Below, in pieces: positions 10,846-22,071 of a DNA stretch of 64,000 bases. The translations under genes were made by a program, and so were the position numbers. Source of the DNA: Cycas panzhihuaensis. Taxonomy: Eukaryota; Cycadophyta. The notes under the pieces are model-generated. The model did not search any database, was not told the origin of the DNA, and saw only the letters and a program-made list of their open reading frames with translations. The DNA lies in the NCBI GenBank assembly GCA_023213395.1, contig CM041465.1:117001741-117065740 (forward strand). Direction: 5' to 3'. Position 1 is the stretch's first letter, and each line of letters opens with the position of its first letter.

Positions 10846-13173
10846 ATGTGATGCTTTTCTCATCGCTTGCGCGGTCTACCTCCATTATTAGAAGACCCCG
10901 AGTATCACCCTCTTCCTTTGTCAGATTCTGATTTAACTATGGAGGGATACTCTTCTGATTGGGCCTACCACACCGCAACTTTGGAAACCCATGATTTCCC
11001 TTCCTCTATTCCGAGGTCCACCCAGGAGGGTGATGACCCCCTTTATTACCTGAGTGACCAACATCACTCACTCGATATCCATCCCTCTACCCATGCGGTA
11101 GAAGGATCTGTTCCTCTTGAGACTTACCACTCAATCGATGACTCTTATGAGGAGCATCCCGAGGGACCTACCTCATTCAAGGTCCCAACTACCTCTTACG
11201 AGTATGTAGGAACCCCTCATATAAACGTAGTTAAAGCTCTCAACGAGTGTCGCTGTGCGGCATGCTTCTAACCACGTTCTGGGTGGTTTGAGGGTGCACT
11301 TCATGGAGGAGCCTCTTCTTCTTCCGCTCCTCTCCCGCATGCCTCATCCTCAACTACTCTTCCTTTGATAATAAATCCCTTTGTGCCTATGCATGTGTCC
11401 CGCTCCTTTCCTATTCCTGTAGTGGGGGCACATGTCGCACCTTCTATTTCTCACCGAGGTCCTAGTGTTTCGGGATCTTCCCATCGTATGTCTTTCCCTT
11501 AATTGAAGGTTAGCATACCCGTCCCTAGCCAAACTAATGTGCCATCCCCTAATATGGTGCATACCTTTCCTAGTAGGCATGTTGGTCCTACTAACCTTTT
11601 AACTACCAGTCATGTGGGACTCGTTCCTACACACTCTCAAAACCAACATGTTGGTGCTTCCCTCTACGTTCCCCCAAGGTATACTTCTCAACCTTAGGGG
11701 CAGGGTAGAGGAAGCCATCTCCCAGCTTATGGAGTGGATCCGCTACACCCATATGGGGTCACTCCACTTATGGGTGGCCTATATGGGCAAAACCCAGTTC
11801 TGTATCCATCTTTTCCATCATCCAGCGCAATTCCATTTGTTGTGCCTTCGCAAGGGAACCTGACTCCCTTCCAAGGTACCTACCCCCATGCCTCTTCCCA
11901 GTAGGGGGCATTTCCTCAAGGAGAGATGGGTGTGCCACCCCCATCCGCTCCTTGTTCGTTACCCGCTACATCATTCGTTGATCCTATGGTCTAGGAAAGG
12001 GCATGCCCCTTCATGGACTTTAGGTCAACACCCTTATCTATTAAGGCGTTAAGAACCAATCTGCCGCCTCATCCCCCTGAAGTTCCTAGATTCGACAGAA
12101 CTTCGTTGCAAGACCTAGCAGAGCATGTGCATAGTTTTTCTATGGCATGCATTGATTACTGGGCTTACGACCACATTTTAATGAAATTGTTCCCATAATC
12201 CTTGCAGGGTGGTGCCCTTAAGTGGTTTTACCATCTCCCTGCCCATTCCATCCATTCATTCCAGCAATTGGTGGATGAGTTCATCAACTATTTTGATGTA
12301 ACCCGTCCATTCGAGAGCGGAATGAAGTCGCTCCTTTCACTTAAACAAGGTCAGGATGAAATGAATCGTGACTTTGTGTGGCGATTTCACGACTTGCTCC
12401 ACTCCACTAAGGCAACATTACCCAAGGAGTTGAAGCGAGACCTCTTCGTCAATGTACTATGTCCCGAAGTGCATGTGGAAGTCCTTAAAATGGGGGCGAC
12501 CACATGTGACTCCGTGATCACCAAGTGTTTGGCGTTGGAGGCTATTGAGATCCAAGCCGGTCTCAAGAAACCTCTTAAGCCCTCACAGCGACATGAGGCA
12601 CCACTTCCAACCAAAGATACCAAACCTTCACAACCTACCTGATCTTCCTCTCATTTGACTGAGAGGACTTTAGACCCTCTCACATCAGCCATATGCTCGT
12701 TTGAGCATACGATGAAGGAACTTAAGCTTTAGGCTCCTTCATCTCCTACATCCAACAAACAAGTCCAACAAACAACTCAAGCTCCTCTCCCCGGGAATGG
12801 AAATGCCTAGTCCTCTTAAGCGAGAAGGTCAGATCCTCCGCTTGAGAAGAAGTGGTGCTCCATTCATGGGGAGTGCTTCCACGATGATTCGCATTGTAGG
12901 GCCCAGCATCCTAAGGATGCCCCTCGATGTGACTCTTCCTCCAAATGGGCCTCAAGGCCTAATTTGGACCAACCAGTTCATAAGGATCTGTTCCCTAAAC
13001 ATGGGGAACGTGATCACAACACCCAAACCAAGAATAACCAGAACCGAGGAAGATCGCCTGATCCCCGTCCTTCCTGCGACAAAGGGAAGGGTGCCTGGAA
13101 CTCGTCTTCTTCCTCCTGTTCCCCTAGCTGTCATACCCCATCACCTTTGCGACCCTGAAACAAGGGGAAGAAG
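10846..13173 (+). pseudogene. gag: gag of element B, broken by nonsense codons
   Basis: The frame begins at ATG 10846, where the second codon is TGA; element A has CGA there, so this is a CpG-type C-to-T loss. A CAA-to-TAA change stops it again at about 11270, with further stops after. The conserved capsid-like core is open at 12202-12642. A retroviral-type zinc knuckle C-x2-H-x4-H-x4-C (Cys-Ser-Ile-His to Cys) is encoded at 12856-12897. The frame is the same as that of the downstream protease, so gag and pol appear to be one polyprotein without frameshift. Role as for other gag proteins: particle formation and nucleic acid binding. Not functional as it stands. Confidence 0.88.
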
Positions 13174-14442
13174 GTGATTCAGTTGCTTGAAGTAACTCCT
13201 TCCTACGCCCTTACGCGGTCTCAGGCCACCAAGGAAGCAGCGAGAGCTTCTTCTTCTTCCGCTCCTTCCGACCCTCTTCCAGAAAACCTTCTTTTAGAAA
13301 TGCCTCTCTTTCCCAAGGCTATTCCTGTATGCCCAGGTTATTACGATTTCCGAAGGGCACTTACCCAGCCTACGGCGAAGGGTAAGCCCTTTTCCATCGT
13401 TGACGAGCTTCATACTATCACTGCAGGAATGTCCTTGATGGACGTTTTGAGGAGTTGTCCCAAGCAGCGGGCCATCCTCCTAAAAGCTTTAGGATCAAGT
13501 GATGCGCCTGTCCACGCTTTGGGCATTACCCAAAGTTGTGGGCCTGTTATTTCATTTGATCCTAAGGATCTTCCTCCCACCAGTGAAAGGGAATGTCAAT
13601 GGAACTTCCCATTTACTATCATTATTGATACACCTGATTGTACCCTTCGAAGGACTATTGTTGACAATGGTTCTTCTGTCAATGCCATACCCTTGCGTGT
13701 CATGCAAGAGCTTGGTATCTCTGCCTTGGAACCTGTTCCATGGCGATGCCAAGGTTATGACGGTAGCAAGAAGACCCCTTTGGGATCTGTCACGATTTTG
13801 CTCACCCTTGAGGGCAAGACTGTTCTTGTTGATGTTGTAGTCCTCGACATTGACATTGACTACAACCTCCTTCTAGGTTACCCATGGCTCGACCAAATGG
13901 GAGCTGTGTACTCGACTCTTTGGGGACAACTTAAATTCGTCCATGACGGACGGATGAGAGTGATTCCCCGTGAACGCCCATTTATCAAACAAACTCGTTC
14001 CACCAATTTGGCAAACCAAGGTCCTTCTACACATGCCTCAGCTTGCTCTATTGGTATACGTAACCCATCTGAAGAAGATCCTGCATCTTCTTCTCCTAGT
14101 CTCACGTGGTTCGCCCCTATTGGTGTTGGGAGTTACAGGTACCTCGCTTCGTTTAGTGATGACGAGTCACACAACGAGGACGAGGATTATCTTCACCCCA
14201 TCTCTTTCCTCCGCACCAGTAGGTCGCACCTGTCTCGTTCTAGATCCCCGTCTAGAATCTCTCTCGTTGGTGAGGCTAGCCACTCCTGCGTGTCACATGT
14301 CATCGCTTATGTTGACCTACCCATAGATAGTTCTTCTCCCTCAGTAGCCCCCGTGGGTGATGGCTTTGAAGAGCTGCCTTTCGCTCCTTCCGAGGAGCCT
14401 CCTTTTGACTCTCCTTTAGAGTCCCACGAGGAAGTTGAGTGA
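13174..14442 (+). CDS. pro: Aspartic protease region of element B polyprotein
   Basis: A 422-codon open stretch in the gag frame. The active site reads Val-Asp-Asn-Gly-Ser-Ser (Asp at 13663-13665), the variant of D-T/S-G usual in this lineage, and the second conserved block LLLGYPWLDQMG follows about 70 residues later. The N-terminal part (KVIQLLEVTP, TRSQATKE) links zinc knuckle and protease; the C-terminal ~130 residues are acidic and Ser/Pro-rich linker. It would cleave the polyprotein in the particle. Ends at TGA 14440-14442, which is a mutation rather than a natural end, because element D reads through in the same place. Confidence 0.88.
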   Translation: MIQLLEVTPSYALTRSQATKEAARASSSSAPSDPLPENLLLEMPLFPKAIPVCPGYYDFRRALTQPTAKGKPFSIVDELHTITAGMSLMDVLRSCPKQRAILLKALGSSDAPVHALGITQSCGPVISFDPKDLPPTSERECQWNFPFTIIIDTPDCTLRRTIVDNGSSVNAIPLRVMQELGISALEPVPWRCQGYDGSKKTPLGSVTILLTLEGKTVLVDVVVLDIDIDYNLLLGYPWLDQMGAVYSTLWGQLKFVHDGRMRVIPRERPFIKQTRSTNLANQGPSTHASACSIGIRNPSEEDPASSSPSLTWFAPIGVGSYRYLASFSDDESHNEDEDYLHPISFLRTSRSHLSRSRSPSRISLVGEASHSCVSHVIAYVDLPIDSSSPSVAPVGDGFEELPFAPSEEPPFDSPLESHEEVE

Positions 14443-16434
14443 CCCGATGACCATCACGGTCCTGTTGCTTCAACTCCCTCTAGTACTTCCTCTACTTGAA
14501 GTAAGGTCATCTATGGGGTGGATTACTTTGAGGATGACGAAGCCCTACTTAAGCACCTAGCAGGTTTTGCACCCAACTTGCCTTCTGGTCACTACAGGCT
14601 CGGTCACTAGAAGATCCTTGTGATTGGATCCACGCTTGCTGATCTAATCCCATCTCCTATCCCACCTCTTCCTGTTGACCTTACCCCTCTCCACTTCGAC
14701 GAGGGCAATGCCATGTGCATGGGGGCAACCCAAGACGTAGTCTTGGCCCTCGTCAAGGTCATTAAGGTTGGGTTGGAGTGTTCTCTTGATGAGATAAGGG
14801 AGTACTCCCTTTTGTTTTAGGAGTTTCGAGATGTATTCGCATGGGATTATGTTGATATGAAGGGAATTGACCCCTCTATTGTCACTCATAACCTCACCAC
14901 CATTCCTGGCGTCTGCCCTATGCACTAGAAGTAGCGTCCCCTTCACCTGAAGCTCTCGACCATCGTCAAGATGGAGGTTAAGAAGCTTTTAGACGCTGGG
15001 CTCATTACTTCCATTGACTACCCTAAATGGGTCTCCAATATTGTCCCCGTTGCTAAAAAGAATGGGCCAATTCATATATGTGTCGATTTCTACGACATCA
15101 ACAATGATTGTCCTAAGGACAACTTCCCATTACCCTTTATCGATCAAATTATTGATCGCACGGTTGGATTTGAAGTTATGTCTCTAATGGATGGCTTCTC
15201 CAGCTATAACTAGATTCAGATCTCTCTTGAAGACCGCCACAAGATGGCCTTCACTACACCTTTTGGTACCTTCGCCTATAAGGCGATGCTCTTTGGTCTT
15301 AAGAATGCAGGTGCTACTTACCAAAGAGCCATGCATTTCATTTTCTATGACCTCATTGATAACACATTGGAGGTCTTCATGGATGATACGATGGGTCTCT
15401 CCTGTGTTAGGGCCCATCATCCATTTGACTTATGTGCCATCTTCTTATGATGCCGCAAGTATCACGTTAGTCTAAATCTACTCAAGTGTGTGTTTGCCAT
15501 TACCTCAGGTAAACTCCTTGGGTTCCATGTGTCCAAATAAGGGATTCAGATTGACCCTGACAAGGTCAGGGCAATCCTTGACATGCCGCCACCTAGAACT
15601 CAACGACAGATTAAGTCGTTTCTAGGAAGGCTCAGTTTTCTTAGGCGCTTCTTAGTAGACTTTACTGTGAGCACTAAACCCTTCACAAACCTATTGAAGA
15701 AGGGAGCTCTTTTTGCCTTGTCTGACAAGACCCAAAAGGCCTTCGAAGGACTTAAGGAAGCCCTTGCTTCTGCTCCTATGCTAGCACCTCCTTGATTCGA
15801 TAGGCCCTTCATCCTATATATCTCAGCGACTGACGAGTCCTTGGGCACTATGTTAGCTCAAGAGGATGACTTAGGAACCGAGAGAGCTATATACTTCATC
15901 ATCTGCACCCTCGTGGTTGCTAAACTTAACTATTCCCCTGCCAAGAAGGAGTGCCTCTCCTTGGTCCATGCGACCAAGAAGTTTAAACACTACTTGCTTG
16001 GCAACACCACCAAGGTGATCATTCAATCTGATCTCTTGCGATACTTGCTGACTCGTTTGGGTTTGACGGGTAGGGCCGGTCGGTGGGCCATCCTACTTCA
16101 AGAATTTGACCTTCATATCATCAATTGAAAATCAAAGAAGGGAATGGTAGTGGCTGAGTAACTCGCAGACGCCCCTATCCCTAACTCCTTTGGTGCCCCC
16201 GTTGACGACTCTCTCCCTAATGAGTCTATCCTGATGATTCACGGGGTCTCTCCCCATCCACTCATCGATAATGAGTGGTATGGTGATATAGTGTGGTATC
16301 TTACACAACAACAATACCACCTCGATGCTAGTAGTAAAGTTAGATCTCGCATTTGGACTTCTTCCAGGTAATACTTCCTCATGGACAGGGTATTGTACTA
16401 GAGGTCTTTCGATGGGATCCTCCTCCACTGCTAC
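14443..16434 (+). pseudogene. pol: Reverse transcriptase and RNase H of element B, with stops
   Basis: Continues in the gag-protease frame with nonsense codons at about 14464, 14498, 14608, 14818, 14926, 15211, 15448 and 15537. A pre-RT block (GNAMCMGATQD) at 14704-14740 is shared with C and D. RT fingers and palm are recognisable (KWVSNIVPV, LMDGFSSYN) and the catalytic motif is Phe-Met-Asp-Asp at 15376-15387, the lineage form of YxDD. RNase H (15583-16128) keeps its Asp (ISATDESLG), Glu (AKKECLSLV) and Asp (IQSDLL). The first of two RNases H in the element. A short deletion near 16415-16435, compared with E, shifts the frame before the integrase. Confidence 0.88.
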
Positions 16435-17515
16435 CACCGACGGCCGACCAAGTACTTCGCGAATACCACCATGGTATTTATGGAGGTCACTTTAGGGGCC
16501 AGTCTATGGCTCAGAGGATCCTTCGCATGGGCTATTTTTGGCCATCCCTTTTCAAGGATGCTCATGCCTTTTCTTTGAAATGTCGACGATGTCAGGAACA
16601 TGCCAACATTTCCCATGTGCCTTCTGAGGCCCTGCATCCCATTGTTTCACCATGGCCTTTTGCTCAGTAGGGATTAGACCTCATTGGGGCTATCTCCCTG
16701 CCTTCATCGTCATAGCATAAGTTTATCTTGACTACCATGGAGTATTTCACTAAATGGGCAGAGGCCATCCCCTTGATCACTACCCTCGGTAAAATGATTG
16801 CCACGTTCATTTACCAGCACATCATTTGCTGTTTTGGGATTCTAGATGTCTTAATTACTGACAATGGAACTCCTTTCTGTAATAAGGAAGTGGATGAGCT
16901 TTGTGAGAAGTTTAAAATTTCTCACAAGACTTCCTCCCCTTACTACCCTCAAGCAAATGGCCAAGTGGAGTCTTTCAATAAGACCCTCATCAACATTCTC
17001 AAGAAAACCGTTGCTCAGTCCCAAAAGGATTGGTACCTTCAACTGCCCTCTGCTTTGTGGGCTTACTACACCTCTATCGATTCTGCCATAGGAATGACTC
17101 TGTTCTCCCTGGTCTACGGTACTAAGGCGGTACTCCCGCTAGAGGTGGAGATTCCCTCCTTGTGAGTCTCCCTTCGAGGTCTCATCGATGAGGAGTTGAT
17201 CCGTTAGGCTCGCCTTCTGGACCTTGAGGCTTTGGATGAGAGACACTTAGCTGCTTATCAGGCTAACCTGGCATCCAAAGCTCGCTCACAAAGGACCTAC
17301 GATAAACATCTTCATTCCTGTCCTTTGTTTCCTAGGGGCCACGTCCTCAAACTCGAGTATCTCCATGATCGCTTAACTAAATTCAAACCCCGATGGGTTG
17401 GTCCTTTCGTCATTATCGAATCCCTCGGTAATGGTGCCTATAGAATAGTCACCTTAGAAGGACTTGAATTTGAGAAAGCTGTTAATGGGAGATTCCTAAA
17501 GAAGTTTTATGCATG
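16435..17515 (+). pseudogene. int: Integrase of element B, shifted frame
   Basis: Zinc-binding HHCC region (YHHGIYGGHF then CRRCQ) at 16455-16605, catalytic core with Glu in TMEYFTKWAEA, Asp in LITDNGT (16855-16870) and Glu in NGQVESF (16957-16975), and a C-terminal GPY/F-type module (RWVGPF, NGAYRI) ending KKFYA at 17515. The first acidic residue is Glu rather than Asp in B, D and E alike. Stops interrupt the frame before the core (about 16668-16713) and near 17163. Would insert the cDNA with 5-bp duplication; not functional here. Confidence 0.9.
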
Positions 17516-18163
17516 ATCTTTCGGCGATGCCTTCACCTTACTCTGAAATGAGCCTAAACTACTATCTTAGGTTGTCCCCATTCTTTCCAATCATAGGTAG
17601 AATGGTAATTTAACACAGATCCTTATTCTTCTTTATGGTTCCTCCTGTAGAACCCACGTTCCTATACCCTCTCAGGAACTTTTGTCTTCCTACTTGGGCA
17701 TTCCCTAACCAGGATGACGCTTTGGAGCATCGGCGCTCCTCTCTCTTGCCTACCGTTTCCTTCGCATATTCCGCTATGCTCTTCCGTAGACGTGTATGTC
17801 ACTCTATCCTCTAACCTCACACCTCTCTGTCGTCTCCACTCACGGCGGGTGTGTGTGTGCTCCTGTTAGACATATAGCCATACATGGAAGGGAACGTGTA
17901 CATCATACAATAAAATATTCACAACTTAACATTTACAACATACAAAATAAACATACATGTCATCCACACATGATATATACACAGCATCTCATGTCAGAAT
18001 GGGGTTCCAATTACCCCGTATATATATACATCCAAAAATCATGCCACATCATACATATGGGAAGCTGGTGTCCTTGCAGGGGGGGTACAATCATATGATC
18101 CTATATATGACCCCCTGGAGGCCCGTGGTTTCCCCTGTTAGAGTCATATGTACATCTCCTAGT
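17516..18163. other. Noncoding spacer between integrase and antisense gene 3' end
   Basis: Contains the sense 3' flank of pol and, on the minus strand, the probable 3' UTR of the antisense gene, including a short ATATATATA run near 18020 that recurs in E (about 61890). Two short frames at 17796-18355 are not conserved in E as protein. Confidence 0.5.
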
Positions 18164-20550
18164 CTACTACTGCCCCGCTCTGGGGTACCATCTCTCGGTC
18201 TCTGTGATCCCTCTCCTGGTGACCACATCCCTCCGAGGCTCCTCCTAGGCCTCCACGAGCTGCCTGTCTCACTCCCCTCGTCTCGTGGTCATCTCAAGGT
18301 CATCGTCGCTGTGTCGGTATGCGTCCTACTCTGGCTCGACCTTGATGCTATCTGAGCCACTAGCTGATCGTATCGGGCCTGGATATGATCCCTCTCTCCT
18401 CGGAGTCCCTCCTCCGTCACTCTGAGGTACTATGTGAGTACCGCTATCTAGACTCTGCTCTCGGCATCTCCGCCTGCTTCGCCCTGTGCCTCTAGGGCCT
18501 GTACCCATCTGCGTAGCTCATCCCTCTCGCGCCTTGCCTCATCTCGCTCCTGCAGTAATTGTCCCTGGAATGTCATGTGCTCTTGGGACTCTGTGGCCCA
18601 TATGTCTCTTGCCCTCACCAACGGGGCGAATACCTCAATGTGGGCACCTGTCGCTCTAGGCTCATCTCCTGCCTGGATGGGCGGTTGCCCCTCTGCATAT
18701 ACCTGAGGGAATACCTACCTCACCACAGCCTCTATCACCTCCGGATCTATCTCAGACCGCCAATGCAACATGCCATGTGTCAGTATATATCTCACCATAT
18801 ACCATGATCAAATCAAATCAAATATCTATCTGGATGCCAAACGACTCTGGAAAAGGTTAGGTCTCACGCTGTGGCTGTCGGCTCCTCTAGTCGTGTGACA
18901 TCCTCTCCTCCTAGCCCTCTGCCAGCTGCGAGTGCCTCATCCTCGGGCACCTCCTCTACCTGGGCCTCCCTTCTCGTAGGGACTGGCTCAACTCTCATCC
19001 CTCCGGATCCCCTCACAATCCGTAGCCTGTGGGCCTTGGTCACCGCCTCGCCTGCCCTCGCCTCCCCGATGGGCCTGCCTCTCCTCTCGCAGCCCCAGAT
19101 GGACCCTCTGCACCTCCTGCCATCCCTGAAGGACCTGCCTCTCCTGTAGGTCATGACGGGCCAGCCCCATCTCCTCCATCATCTCCATCATCATCGCCTA
19201 CAGGCGCTCCTGCTCCGCCCACCTCGTCATCACTGTCCCACCTCACCGTCCTATAGGGCTCTGCTACGTAGTATGGTAGGGTGAAGAGGTCTAGTGATGT
19301 TAGCTCCACCGATCGTCAGACATGGGCCTAGTCCTCTGTCCCTCTTAACCAAGTCTGCCACCTGTGGACCATTGGGGCCCGCTCTATGATGGTGTGTGGT
19401 CCCCTTGCTAGCGCCACTACCATGAAATGATCAAAGAACTAACACTGTAGCAGTGTGCTATATGATAACCCACCTCTACTAGTCATCCTAATAGTGTCTA
19501 GTTGGGCGACAAGGTTGCCACTATCAGGGTCGCCTAATCCATCCTCTCACTAGCTTCGTAGCGACATACTGCATCCAACCATCTACCCGGTATCTCCCTA
19601 TAGTTCTATTTCTGAGAAATCCAGAATAGAACGCACAATATAACCAAGTTCCTCACCTGAGGAATCCCTGATATCAGTATGGTCTGGAGGGGAGCTCCCC
19701 TATGCTCCCACCTATTAGCTCCTATGAAGAACAGGGCTGCCTCCCTATGTGCTGCCTCAGTGCTAGGTAGCGTCCCTAGTCTCACCGGTCTCCCATTGCT
19801 CAGATCTCAAAGATCCGCCAGATGTCCCTCGACGTAATCACCACGCCACCCACCGAGGTAGAATACATGTCTCCTCCTATCCCAATGGGATATAATGTCG
19901 ACTAGTAACCTCTGATCTGATACATACTGAGGTGTCTTGAGGGCCTTATATAGGCCACACCTCTGCAGAATCTCCCTGTCCTCATGAGACGCCATCTCCA
20001 TGTAACTCAACATAGCCATACCTACGTTCTCGCGATTATCCACCGCGATGACAACCTGTCCATATCAAAAGCAATCAAAGTTAGCTTCATGTCAGTTATC
20101 AACACTCCTTACCCTCTCTCAACTCTCTCTGTCCAGGGTTTGAGGCTCTTTGGCCCCCCTATCCTACTTTTTCCCTTTCTATCTTCAGATGCATGAACTT
20201 AGCGATCAGCTAAGTTCGGGTCCCGCTATGATCGGCCCTCGCAAGAATGATCGCAAAGACCGTAATCTTTACCGCGATATGAACAGTGACCCCCTAAAAG
20301 AGGGGATTTCTGCCCCAAAAAATAAAAAAATTTCTTTTGGTGGACCCCGTGGGGCCCATCGGGACTAGGGCTCCCTAATGCCCAGGTCCCCGCCTCTTTC
20401 TGGGTCTGATTCAGACTCCGAGAGGCCTCTGGTTGCCCATAAGGGGTACTAAAATCACATAAAAACTATCAAAAACCAATGAAATTCAAACTTCGAAATG
20501 GGTTGGGTTTAGTGACATCCACTCACTGGATCTGGTCTCACAGTCACCAT
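18164..20550 (-). pseudogene. Antisense accessory gene of element B: PMD-like protein, three exons, decayed
   Basis: Encoded opposite to gag-pol. Exon 1: ATG at 20550 to 20527 (8 codons) ending at GTGAGT. Intron 1: 20526-20056 (471 nt), ending GGACAG. Exon 2: 20055-18868; intron 2: about 18867-18757 (111 nt; donor GTGAGA kept, acceptor AG mutated to GG); exon 3 from about 18756 to about 18164. Exon 1 joins exon 2 in phase 0. Exon 2 begins VVIAVDNREN and contains LLVDIISHWDRRRHVF, similar to the start of the plant mobile domain (aminotransferase-like) family, then NYREIPG and RMDWATL; its end is rich in Gly-Pro-Ser and acidic runs. Exon 3 relates to the coiled-coil part seen in E. Multiple stops make it non-functional. 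PMD proteins occur in host genes (MAIN/MAIL1) and transposons; role here unknown. Confidence 0.7.
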
Positions 20551-21208
20551 CTCGTCTTATCGATCCCGCTAGCTCTCTCCGCTCTCCGATCCAACGGTCC
20601 AATCTCTCCCTGTGTGCCTCCGAAGTTGGGCAGTGCTCCACTGCATAAAAGAATGGCTCTGGTTTCTCACGAGAGCCGATGAAAATGAATCCATTTTCTA
20701 TTTGATTTCCTTATATAGGCAGGGGCCCCAACGGGTACTTCTTTCGTTGTTAGCTCTACGACAGCTGTTGGGACCGTCCCGTTTCCCTGATTGCCTTTGC
20801 CTTCTGGCCCTGTCAGCCGTTGTGCTCTCTTGACACCATTTTTGCACTTTCTCGTAGGTGCATTTATGGTGCCTCATTTTTGCACGTTTTTCCTAGGCCT
20901 TTCCGTCTCGTTTTACGTGCCACTCCTGTGCATGCCTAAGTTTATACTCATTTGGCTCGTTTTTCGCCCTGGACTCGTCTCTGCAGTCCTTTCTCGCTCT
21001 TTGGATCCCCAAAGGGGATGCTCCCCCGTCTAGGGGCATGTTTCGCTTTCCGAAGCGACCTTTTGGCACCCCAAGAGGCTTTTTCCTCCGACCACTCTCT
21101 GATGGTGATCGGACCGCTTGCTCTCGCCCTGGGTAACCTCATTGCTAGGTCCTCCTACCCTTCACGGCCACTTTTTGCTTTCCTTTCGAGTATTGCTTTC
21201 ATTATTTA
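20551..21208. other. Shared promoter/leader region between antisense gene and aRNH of B
   Basis: Holds the antisense gene 5' UTR and TATA box, and on the plus strand a frame starting near 20687 (ATGAAAATGAATCC) that runs, with shifts, toward aRNH. The nucleotide sequence is well conserved in D and E. In D the corresponding sense frame is 201 codons long. Confidence 0.5.
20710..20717 (-). promoter_or_regulatory. TATA box of antisense PMD-like gene, element B
   Basis: Minus strand TATATAAG in the context CCTGCCTATATAAGGAAAT, about 160 bp upstream of the exon 1 ATG. Identical boxes occur at 42561-42568 in D and 59193-59200 in E, always antisense to gag-pol. Confidence 0.7.
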
Positions 21209-21658
21209 TTGACTACCAGGACTTTTATGTCACCCATATCCATCTACATCTTTACCGACGGGGGAAGCCGCGATAACCCTGGACCTTCTGCCACTGCATG
21301 GATTCTCCGCATCCCTTCTGGACATGATCTCCTGCGCTCTAGGATCTTCCTCCCAAAGGCTACTAACAACGAAGCTAAATATACAGCTATTATTGAAGCC
21401 CTTACTAATGCTCTCTGTTTCCATCACGGATCCATCGTTTTACTTTGCGACTCTCAAGTCGTGGTATCTCATCTCACCCAGGTTTACCAGGTGCGATGCC
21501 CTCACTTAAGGACTCTTGCTTATGCCGCCAAATCTCTCTTGGCCTGCTTCTCTTCCATTGATATCCAACATATCCCATGGGCCCTCAATGTTGAGGTAGA
21601 TAGACTCGTTTGCCTCATCCTTGAGCGTCGCCTTCCTCTCCTTGCTGACCATCCCTGA
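21209..21658 (+). CDS. Second, archaeal-type RNase H (aRNH) of element B
   Basis: Open for 149 codons, in a frame that extends upstream; a plausible internal start is ATG at 21227. Catalytic residues are visible: Asp17 in FTDGGS, Glu55 in TNNEAKY, Asp81 in LLCDSQVV and the late Asp in NVEVDRL. This type of RNase H, placed after the integrase, marks Tat-lineage elements and is thought to replace or supplement the RT-linked RNase H in removing the RNA strand. It is the least damaged coding part of B; its equivalents in D and E end early at a CGA-to-TGA change which B does not have. How it is expressed (separate mRNA or spliced from the genomic RNA) cannot be seen. Confidence 0.88.
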   Translation: MTTRTFMSPISIYIFTDGGSRDNPGPSATAWILRIPSGHDLLRSRIFLPKATNNEAKYTAIIEALTNALCFHHGSIVLLCDSQVVVSHLTQVYQVRCPHLRTLAYAAKSLLACFSSIDIQHIPWALNVEVDRLVCLILERRLPLLADHP

Positions 21659-22059
21659 GGCTTGCCTGGCCGCCCTATCGCCCAAGCCCCAGGTCATCTT
21701 ACACTTTGCTTTGTGACCTGTTCACACCTCTGAAACCTAGTTGCTAATGAGGCTAAACTATGGCGACTACCCATTATGCTTACTCTTTTACTCGATTATA
21801 CATATCCTTCTGCATCTTTTGTGGTGGGGGCAGCCCCCTCGTCTCTCATTTCTCCAGTTGGTTCCCAGGTGGCTCATAGGCAACCCCTATGTTGTCTCCA
21901 CTGTCGCTATTGTATCCATGCGTTTTGCCACGACACTCACCGGTACCCTTGCCTACTGTTATGAGCTTAATTGATATATCTATATACACATGTACTACTG
22001 ATAGTCATGTTGCCAGCATTCACCATCGCACCAGGCTTCCGAGCGGCGAGGCTCTACTG
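21659..22059 (+). other. Sense 3' noncoding region of element B
   Basis: From the aRNH stop to the polypurine tract. Contains GTTGCTAATGAGGCTAAACTATGGCGACTACC, conserved in D and E (broken here only as a description of the block at 21739-21770), and a short ATATCTATATACACATG run at 21975-21995. No gene seen. Confidence 0.5.
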
Positions 22060-22071
22060 CCAAGGGGGCAG
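22060..22071 (+). other. Polypurine tract of element B
   Basis: CCAAGGGGGCAG abuts the TG of the 3' LTR. The same tract reads CCAAGGGGGCAG in D and TAAGGGGGTAG in E on the minus strand. It primes plus-strand DNA synthesis. Confidence 0.85.

Noticed and set aside
16728-16760. Glu instead of Asp at the first integrase acidic position as a novelty
   Set aside because: Present in B, D and E alike; I recall ATEYFTKW-like versions in other Tat elements, so it is probably a lineage trait.
18871-19256. Plus-strand Pro/Ser-rich frames in B
   Set aside because: Complement of the GPSG-repeat part of the antisense exon 2.
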